The position numbers and the translations under genes are program-made. The notes under the pieces are model-generated. The model did not search any database and was not told where the DNA came from. It worked only from the letters and a program-made list of their open reading frames with translations. Shown piece after piece: positions 34,872-40,332 of a stretch of DNA of 40,332 nt. The DNA is from an uncultured Collinsella sp. (lineage in GTDB: Bacteria > Actinomycetota > Coriobacteriia > Coriobacteriales > Coriobacteriaceae): contig CAKUNE010000008.1 of the NCBI GenBank assembly GCA_934668345.1, positions 1-40,332 of the forward strand, in the 5' to 3' direction. Position 1 is the stretch's first letter, and each line of letters begins with the position of its first letter.

Positions 34872-35813
34872 AGCGAGGGCCGTACGGATGGATGGGTCGC
34901 TGAGGGCCTCGCGAAGCCAGGGGGCCAGCTGCTCGGGGTGACCCTGCAGGTAGCCGTCGAGCTCGGACGGGGCCACGCGGCGCACCTCCGAGATCTCCTC
35001 TTGGTTGATGCGTAGCTCGCCCGGCTCAACATGGGCAAGGTAGACCTCGCACCACTCGCACTCGCAACGGCCGTCGCCGTGGTCCTCGCGGTACACCACG
35101 TGCCCGAGGTGCTTGAGCTGATTGGGCTCGCGCGCAATGCCGAGCTCTTCGTTGATGCGGCGCGCCGTGGCGCCCGCGACATCTTCCCCGGGGAGCGGAT
35201 GGCCGGCACAGCCATCGGCCAGCACCCCGCCCCACAGGCGCTTGAGCGGACTGCGGCGACAGAGCAGCAGGCGCGCGTCTTCGCCCCGACCCTCGACCAA
35301 AAGCGTCAGAAATGCCTGATGCAGAATGCCCTCGCCGGTATGGGCCTCGATGCGGTCGATGGGACCGAGCGTCTCGCCGGTCGCGGCATCGACCGCCACG
35401 ACCTCGGCACCTGCGCCGCCCTCATCCCAGCCGGCGCGCAGGATGCGCGCGGCGGCCTCCTCGAGCGCAGCGATGAGCTCCTTGGTGGTGTCGAGCACGC
35501 GCTGCAGGTCGTCCCCACTCGCCTGCTCAACATGAAAACCCGTGCTTGCAACTACCGGCACGCCAAAGCGCGTGGCAAGCGCCGCCGCGATATCGTGTGC
35601 TGGGATCTCGTCTCGATGGCACGGAACGGCCAGGATGCTCACCGTCGCCGTACGGCCGGGCTCGGGACGCGGAATGGCCTGCGCCGTGGCGCCCAGGTGC
35701 GCGAACTCCGGCGAGCAGGCGTACACCGCCATGCCTCGCGACGTCACCGTCAGCTGGGCCTCGAGCGCAAACTTGCCCTCGCCCACTGCAACTTTTGTCG
35801 TGTGCATACCCAT
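34866..35813 (-). CDS. LpdD-like prenyl-flavin chaperone fused to IPP isomerase-like Nudix domain
   Basis: The 315-residue protein has two domains. Residues 1-117 resemble LpdD, the small subunit D of gallate-type decarboxylases thought to handle prenyl-FMN (HLGATAQAIP, VPCHRDEIPAHD, VPVVASTGFHV). Residues 135-300 match type 1 isopentenyl-diphosphate isomerase. The pattern H158-x6-H165, GHP (H205) and ECEWC (E251, E253) reproduces the five metal ligands of the E. coli enzyme, and GEDVAGATARRINEELG is a Nudix helix. The catalytic Cys67 position is Ala203, with Cys202 just before it. ATG 35813 has AGGAG 5 nt upstream. The fusion joins DMAPP supply, needed by UbiX, to cofactor handling for UbiD. 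A non-isomerase Nudix function remains possible. Confidence 0.8.
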   Translation of the reverse strand: MGMHTTKVAVGEGKFALEAQLTVTSRGMAVYACSPEFAHLGATAQAIPRPEPGRTATVSILAVPCHRDEIPAHDIAAALATRFGVPVVASTGFHVEQASGDDLQRVLDTTKELIAALEEAAARILRAGWDEGGAGAEVVAVDAATGETLGPIDRIEAHTGEGILHQAFLTLLVEGRGEDARLLLCRRSPLKRLWGGVLADGCAGHPLPGEDVAGATARRINEELGIAREPNQLKHLGHVVYREDHGDGRCECEWCEVYLAHVEPGELRINQEEISEVRRVAPSELDGYLQGHPEQLAPWLREALSDPSIRTALAM

Positions 35814-35888
35814 GGGATCTCCTGTCGCCCGCGATGTACCTGAGACCATCTTCGCCTGTATTGCGACTATACAGGCAAGGTCCCGACC

Positions 35889-35913
35889 TGACAAAGGCGC
35901 TACTCCTTTGTCA
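35889..35913. repeat. CAAAGG-type hairpin (family member 5)
   Basis: Perfect 9-bp arms TGACAAAGG/CCTTTGTCA with a 7-nt spacer CGCTACT. It lies in the divergent region between the LpdD-isomerase gene and the MFS gene, so here it is not at a gene end. Confidence 0.65.
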
Positions 35914-35974
35914 CATTCTGCTAGAGTTGCAGGGATTGAATCCCGCTTATTCATGCGACATTGGAGTGACAACC

Positions 35975-37209
35975 TTGACCGCCGCAACCACGTCTAAAAG
36001 TAAATCAACCGCCGCCGCGCTCTCCCCGCGCGCACCAAGCTCTGCCTGGCGCTGCTCGTGCTGTTGGGATTCTCGCTCGGCTGCTCCGAGTTCGTGGTCA
36101 TCGGCATCGAAAGTGACTTGGCGACGGAACTCGGCATATCGCTTGCCACTGCGGGCCAGCTCATCAGCGTTTTTGCACTGGTCTACGCCATCGCGACGCC
36201 GGTGCTTGCGCTCGGCACGGGACGCTTCCGCCGCTACCAGCTGCTCGTGTGCTACAGCATTGTCTTTGTGCTCGGCAATCTTGTTATGGCGCTGGCGCCC
36301 AACTTTCAAGTGCTGTTTGCCTCGCGCATCATCTTGGGCTCCGTCTCGGGCGCGCTGCTCGCCGTGGGCGTGACGTACATCCCAGAGCTGCTGTCCCCGC
36401 AGCAAACCTCGCTCGCCATCTCGGTGGTGTACGGCGCGTTTTCCGTGGCGATGGTCTTTGTGACCTCGATCGGCAAGTTTGTGGCCGACACGCTCGATTG
36501 GCACGTGGCCATGTACGGCACGCTGACCTTTGCCGTTCTGATCTGCGGAGCGCTCGTGGCGTTTATGCCGCGCGCTGGGCAAACCGACGAGCCTGCCACC
36601 TTTCGCGAGCAGGCGGGGCTTCTACGCGAACCGAGCATCATCACCGGCATGCTCATCTTTTTGTTTGGCGTGGGGTCGGTCTACGTATTCTACGGCTACG
36701 TGACGCCTTATCTGGAGCAGGTGCTAGGCATGGGCACCGTTCAGGCAAGCACCACCCTTATGGCTTACGGCGTGTTCTGCCTGATCTCGAACATCCTGGG
36801 CGGATGGATCGACGCGCGCTTTGGCATGAAGGCGCTGCTGGTGACCTTTGTGCTGCAGGCCGCGGCGCTGCTTGGGCTGTTTGTCGTGGGCGGCACCATG
36901 CCGCTCGCGCTGGTCTTTGTCTTTAGCTTGGCGCTGCTCATGTACCTGTTCTCGGTGTCATGTATCACGCACTTTATGGACGCGGCACGCAGCCGCCATC
37001 CCAAATCGATGGTGCTCGCGAGCTCGGTGGAGCCCATGGCATTTAACGTCGGCATCTCGTTTGGCACGGCCGTGGGCGGCGCCGTGGTAGGCGGCATTGG
37101 CATTGCCTACGTGGGCGCCGTTGGCGCCGCGTTCTCGCTCGTGGCCTGGGCGCTCACGCTGGTGACGATTAAGCTGGCACGCTGGGAGCGCAAACGGGCG
37201 AGGGCGTAG
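35975..37209 (+). pseudogene. MFS drug/sugar exporter (DHA1 type) with 5' frameshift
   Basis: The protein is a 12-helix major facilitator of the AraJ/Cmr type. It begins in frame at RTKLCLALLVLLGFSLGCSEFVVIGI, then follows the usual pattern (GRFRRYQLL, ASRIILGSVSGALLAVG, and matching C-terminal helices). The best start is TTG 35975, with GGAG 8 nt upstream and a polar leader TAATTSKSKSTAAALSPR. That frame differs from the main frame by one base and must change at about 36024-36033, in a CCCCGCGCGC tract. The main frame has no ATG, GTG or TTG before GTG 36058, which would cut into helix 1. So the gene is disrupted, misassembled by one base, or recoded. The rest is intact to TAG 37209. Confidence 0.7.
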
Positions 37210-37295
37210 GGGCGAACATAGCCCAAGGTGGCGAGCGGTCGGTGAAAACCGCCCGACACAAGCAGAGCTCATCCACTTGAAGCTCCAGCAGTGCA

Positions 37296-37390
37296 ATTTC
37301 GTGTATTTCAGATACACGCTTTTCTACGATTTCGTGTATTTCAGATACACGAAATCGTACTAAACTATGTATCTGAAGTACACGAAATCG
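37296..37390 (+). promoter_or_regulatory. Triple repeat array upstream of DUF4143 ATPase B
   Basis: Three copies of a motif around TCGTGTATTTCAGATACACG occur: two direct (37296-37318 and 37327-37357) and one inverted with mismatches (about 37366-37390). The middle copy is a palindrome with perfect 13-bp arms (CGATTTCGTGTAT). TACTAAACT between copies 2 and 3 may be the -10. The array fills the promoter zone and ends 14 nt before the ATG, indicating an operator set. Confidence 0.68.
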
Positions 37391-37403
37391 GAAAGGCGGC
37401 CCC

Positions 37404-38774
37404 ATGCGCAGATCAATCGAATCCGTTATCGAATCATGGGCGACAAAGGACGCCTCACGCCCCCTCCTCATCCGTGGTGCGCGACGCGTAGGCAAAACAT
37501 ACGCCGCCGAGGAAATCGGCAGGCGAATCGCCGGCGATGCGTTTGTCAAACTCGACTTTCAGACCGATCTTGAGCTGATCGCCCCTCTGTTCGACTGCCC
37601 CACAGACGATGTTGACACCATCGTGGCGCGGATTTCAGACTATAAACGCACCCCCATTCGCAAGGAAACCGCCTTCATCCTGTTCGATGAAGTGCAGCTC
37701 TGCGAGCGGGCGCTCAACTCGCTTCGCTTTTTCTCGGGTTCGGGTTGGCGCATATGTGCAACCGGCAGCCAGCTCGGCGTCGCCACGCGCAAGCGCAAGT
37801 TGCCTTTTCCCAGCGGCGTTCGTCAAGAGACCATGCACCCCATGTCGTTCGAGGAGTTTCTCTGGGCACTCGATGAGCAGCAGATGGCTGATGCCATACG
37901 CACCCACGCCAGCACGCTCGAGACCTATGCCGCGCACCAAGCGGCACTCAACCTGTTTCATCGATACCAGATCGTGGGCGGCATGCCCGCCGCCGTCAGC
38001 GCATATCGCAAGACGTTATCCATCGAAGACGCGCGCATCGAGCAACGCGAAATCGACGAGACCTATACCGCCGATATGACCGACCCCGAAAACGGGATCA
38101 GTGGCGTGGCGGCGCGCAAGGTCTGGCGTTCCATTCCGTCCCAACTGCTGAGATCGTCCACAAAGAAATTCAAGTACTCCGAGGTCGAACGCGGAGGCCG
38201 CCGCGCCAAGCTCATCGAGCCACTCGACTGGCTCGAGGGCGCCGGCATCATATCGGTTAACAACCTGACCGAGGGCATCGAGCCTCCCCTCGTCCCCTTT
38301 GACGACGAAGGCGGGAGCTTCTTTAAGGTCTATCTTCTCGATACAGGCCTCATGTTCTACAAACTCGGTATCAACCCGCGACTCTGGCTCGACCTCAAAG
38401 AGGATTCCGCCGTTGCGCTGTCTTCCGACTTTCGAGGTGCCCTGGCGGAAAACTCGGTCATGCAGGCATTTTCGAGCAATGGTTTGCGTACGTACTATTG
38501 GATGCCGCCGTCTTCTTGGAAGACGAACGGCGAGCTCGATTTCCTACTTCAGACCGACCGTATGGAAATCGTTCCCGTCGAGGTAAAGTCCGCACGCAAC
38601 GTGCGCGCGAGAACCCTCGGGTCGTTTATGGACAAAGCCCGATCGCCGTATGCCTACATTTTGTCCGAGAACGATTTTGCCCGCAGCGAAACCGATGACG
38701 GGCGCGAGCTGCGCCACCTCCCCTTGTACGCAGCGGGTTTTATCGGAGCAAACTGCCTCAAGAGCAGTCTGTAA
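37404..38774 (+). CDS. AAA-type ATPase with DUF4143 domain (copy B)
   Basis: This 456-residue relative of the ATPase at 28.2-29.6 kb has Walker A GARRVGKT (25-32), Walker B FILFDEVQ (91-98) and a sensor region TGSQLGVATRKRK. The C-terminal domain has ELDFLLQTD and VPVEVKS, a more complete PD-(D/E)XK-like core than in copy A, with the E-x-K present. AAAGG lies upstream of ATG. Copies A and B are not recent duplicates; each has its own operator array. The phosphatase gene follows 31 nt later on the same strand, probably co-transcribed. Biological role unknown. Confidence 0.85.
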   Translation: MRRSIESVIESWATKDASRPLLIRGARRVGKTYAAEEIGRRIAGDAFVKLDFQTDLELIAPLFDCPTDDVDTIVARISDYKRTPIRKETAFILFDEVQLCERALNSLRFFSGSGWRICATGSQLGVATRKRKLPFPSGVRQETMHPMSFEEFLWALDEQQMADAIRTHASTLETYAAHQAALNLFHRYQIVGGMPAAVSAYRKTLSIEDARIEQREIDETYTADMTDPENGISGVAARKVWRSIPSQLLRSSTKKFKYSEVERGGRRAKLIEPLDWLEGAGIISVNNLTEGIEPPLVPFDDEGGSFFKVYLLDTGLMFYKLGINPRLWLDLKEDSAVALSSDFRGALAENSVMQAFSSNGLRTYYWMPPSSWKTNGELDFLLQTDRMEIVPVEVKSARNVRARTLGSFMDKARSPYAYILSENDFARSETDDGRELRHLPLYAAGFIGANCLKSSL

Positions 38775-38805
38775 GCCCTGCGCGACCGCATAGAAAGGAG
38801 ACCCT

Positions 38806-39255
38806 GTGCAACGCATTCTTTTTATCTGCCACGGGAACATCTGTCGCTCGACGATGGCTGAGTCGGTGTTTACCGAGCTGGTGCGCCGCGCTGGGCGCGC
38901 GGCGGAGTTCGTCATTGATTCTGCTGCGACCTCGACCGAGGAGATTGGCAACCCGCCGCATCGTGGCACCGTCGCCAAGCTGCGCGAGGTTGGGATTCCC
39001 GTTGTTGCCCACCGCGCGCGTCAGGTGTATCGCGCGGAGTATGGCGACTGGGATCACATTGTCTATATGGATGCCGAGAACGCGCGCGGCCTGCGCCGCA
39101 TCTTCGGTGGCGATGACCCCGACAGCAAGATCTCGCGCCTGCTCGATTGGACCGACCGCCCCGGCGACGTTGCCGATCCTTGGTATACCGGCAACTTCGA
39201 TGCCACGTACCGCGATGTACTCGCCGGCTGCACGGCCATGCTCGAGCAGCTGTAG
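38806..39255 (+). CDS. Low-molecular-weight protein tyrosine phosphatase
   Basis: The 149-residue enzyme removes phosphate from tyrosine, often on capsule-related kinases. The P-loop is CHGNICRS (C8 to R14, the CX5R motif) and the general acid is the Asp in ADPWYTG (D124). Length is normal. It starts with GTG, preceded by AAAGGAG. No tyrosine kinase is in the window. It follows the DUF4143 ATPase gene closely. Confidence 0.93.
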   Translation: MQRILFICHGNICRSTMAESVFTELVRRAGRAAEFVIDSAATSTEEIGNPPHRGTVAKLREVGIPVVAHRARQVYRAEYGDWDHIVYMDAENARGLRRIFGGDDPDSKISRLLDWTDRPGDVADPWYTGNFDATYRDVLAGCTAMLEQL

Positions 39256-39301
39256 GCGCTCGGGCGGCGCGGATGCGCGAGCCACGCCATCGGCATAAAA
39301 C

Positions 39302-39423
39302 GAGCGTGGATTTTCTCCCGCATGAAAAATGAGCGTGGATAATCTCCCACTTTGAGCGTTCAATCGCGCTCAAAACGGGAGAAAATCCACGCTCATTATC
39401 TTGGCGGGAGAAAATCCACGCTC
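39302..39423. repeat. Nested fourfold inverted repeat
   Basis: The unit GAGCGTGGATTTTCTCCCG occurs twice forward (39302-39320 and, with three differences, 39331-39349) and twice inverted (39376-39394 and 39405-39423). Unit 1 pairs with unit 4, and unit 2 with unit 3. At the centre TTTGAGCG/CGCTCAAA (39351-39374) makes a third stem. The whole 122-nt block can fold into one long branched cruciform. It lies between convergent genes (phosphatase and the TIGR04076-like gene). Confidence 0.85.
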
Positions 39424-39425
39424 GA

Positions 39426-39755
39426 TTACTCGTCGACGATCTCGGCGAGCCAGACGTTCAACGTATCGACCTCGGGGCAGCAGAACTTGGCCGTGCCGGG
39501 TTCGTTGCCGGGCACGGTGCCGCCATAGCGCAGGATGTCGATATAGGGAAAGCCCACGTGGCAGGCCATGGAGCACATCTTGCCGCGATCGCGGTCGAAG
39601 TCAAAAACGTCGCCCGGCTTGTGACCGTGGTGGCAGCGGCACGTCCCCAGCTGGTCCACGCAGCTCACGCGGATACGCGGCCGCTTGCCACGCGGCGCGC
39701 CGAGCGGCCTGTTCTCGCCCGCAGGCTTGACGCCGCCCTCGCCAGCATTACTCAT
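39426..39755 (-). CDS. TIGR04076-like small Cys-rich protein
   Basis: The protein (109 aa) resembles the TIGR04076 family: a Cys-rich stretch CVDQLGTCRCHHGHKPGDVFDFD, then MCSMACHVGFPYIDILRYGGTVPGNE and a final FCCPEVDTLNVWLAEIV. Cys and His are spaced as for metal binding, but no function is known. Its ATG overlaps the end of the pyridoxamine kinase gene in ATGAGTAA, so translation is coupled. The stop lies 3 nt from the nested repeat. Confidence 0.75.
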   Translation of the reverse strand: MSNAGEGGVKPAGENRPLGAPRGKRPRIRVSCVDQLGTCRCHHGHKPGDVFDFDRDRGKMCSMACHVGFPYIDILRYGGTVPGNEPGTAKFCCPEVDTLNVWLAEIVDE

Positions 39756-40332
39756 GGTCAATCACATCCAGGCAGGCCTCGATGGGAAGGCCAGCCGACT
39801 TGTCCTCTTGGTCGGCATTGCGCTCGATAAGCTCAGCCACCACACGCATGGCATCGGACGTCGCGCGCTGCAGGCTCCAACCTGCCATAACGCGGCCGAC
39901 GAGCACCGCCGAGAACGTGTCACCCGTGCCCGGGAAGTAGACCGGAATGAGCTCAAAGGGAATCGTGAAGTACTCCCCCGCTACATGGTCGTAACCGATA
40001 ACCGCGTTCGTGCCATTGACTACGGCGCTCGTAATGACCACCGACTTGGCGCCCAGCTCACGCACGGCGTTCACAAGAACGCGGGCCTCGTCGGGCGTGA
40101 TTTGCTCTGCAATAGGCGTATCGGTGAGCAGACAGGCCTCGGTGTAGTTGGGAACCGCGTAGTCGGCGCACTCGAGCAGGTGCCTCATGAGACCGATCGT
40201 GGACTCGGGCACGCCCGCATAGAGCTTGCCGTTGTCGCCCATGATGGGGTCGACAAACACCTTGGTGCCCTTTTGCGCACGGCGGTGGCAAAAGTCCGAG
40301 ATGATGCGCGTCTCTTCCTCGGTCACGATAAA
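39748..40332 (-). CDS. Pyridoxamine/pyridoxal kinase (5' end outside window)
   Basis: This ribokinase-fold enzyme phosphorylates B6 vitamers to make pyridoxal phosphate. Only the C-terminal about 195 residues are present; the frame runs on beyond base 40332. Visible motifs are VDPIMGDNGKLYAG, DYAVPNYTEACLLT and the catalytic-base loop FPGTGDTFSAVLVG. This pattern is typical of PdxK/PdxY and less so of the ThiD branch. It overlaps the downstream TIGR04076-like gene by 8 nt. Confidence 0.87.
   Translation of the reverse strand, partial: FIVTEEETRIISDFCHRRAQKGTKVFVDPIMGDNGKLYAGVPESTIGLMRHLLECADYAVPNYTEACLLTDTPIAEQITPDEARVLVNAVRELGAKSVVITSAVVNGTNAVIGYDHVAGEYFTIPFELIPVYFPGTGDTFSAVLVGRVMAGWSLQRATSDAMRVVAELIERNADQEDKSAGLPIEACLDVIDHE

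Noticed and set aside
37296..37390. Possible short CRISPR or direct-repeat array
   Set aside because: The third copy is inverted, spacing is only 8-9 nt, and the units are palindromic, as for operators.
39302..39423. Possible CRISPR array
   Set aside because: The four 19-nt units alternate in direction and have no regular spacers; no cas gene is nearby. It is an inverted-repeat block.

Overview
The window is one continuous, GC-rich bacterial chromosome segment, coding mostly on the minus strand. Gene order (atpI-B-E-F-H-A-G-D-C followed by murA and an LCP gene), the gut-type accessory genes and the many long intergenic palindromes suggest a coriobacterium, most likely Collinsella or a close relative. 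This is an inference from gene style; no 16S or other marker gene is present. There are no rRNA or tRNA genes, no CRISPR array, and no transposase or integrase.

Layout. 1-4.5 kb: phosphohexomutase, homocysteine S-methyltransferase, a DtxR-type metal repressor, and divergent peptidase T with a shared palindromic operator candidate. 4.5-7.2 kb: cell envelope genes (LCP ligase, MurA). 7.3-14.2 kb: a complete F1Fo ATP synthase operon with a proton-type c subunit and a candidate promoter and terminator. 14.5-17.6 kb: upp, glpK and a Sua5/YrdC gene. 17.7-18.4 kb: a HicAB toxin-antitoxin pair. 18.4-21.3 kb: prmC (with a large acidic insertion) and prfA. 21.6-26 kb: an M20 peptidase and an amino-acid ABC transporter (ATPase, permease, Tat-type lipoprotein). 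26.3-30.7 kb: a LacX-like epimerase, a membrane-anchored unknown, an AAA/DUF4143 ATPase and a MerR-type regulator. 30.8-35.8 kb: a prenyl-FMN decarboxylase module (UbiX, UbiD, a DASS-type anion transporter, and a two-domain protein that looks like an LpdD prenyl-flavin chaperone fused to an isopentenyl-diphosphate isomerase). 36-40.3 kb: an MFS exporter with a broken 5' end, a second DUF4143 ATPase, a low-molecular-weight phosphatase, a TIGR04076-like Cys-rich protein and a partial pyridoxamine kinase.

Two observations stand out. First, a structured element of about 163 nt occurs four times (4538-4700, 20093-20255, 26088-26250, 31371-31531). Each copy sits directly after the stop codon of a minus-strand gene. 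The stems are kept by compensatory base changes while the paired sequence differs, which indicates selection on structure. Second, the LpdD-isomerase fusion brings together supply of the prenyl donor and handling of the prenylated cofactor, next to ubiX and ubiD. The isomerase half keeps all five metal ligands, but the catalytic cysteine position holds Ala, with Cys one residue earlier.

The intergenic regions also hold several other inverted-repeat families: a CAAAGG/CCTTTG hairpin seen five times, a 30-bp perfect palindrome, a nested fourfold repeat, and operator-like arrays in front of each DUF4143 ATPase gene.
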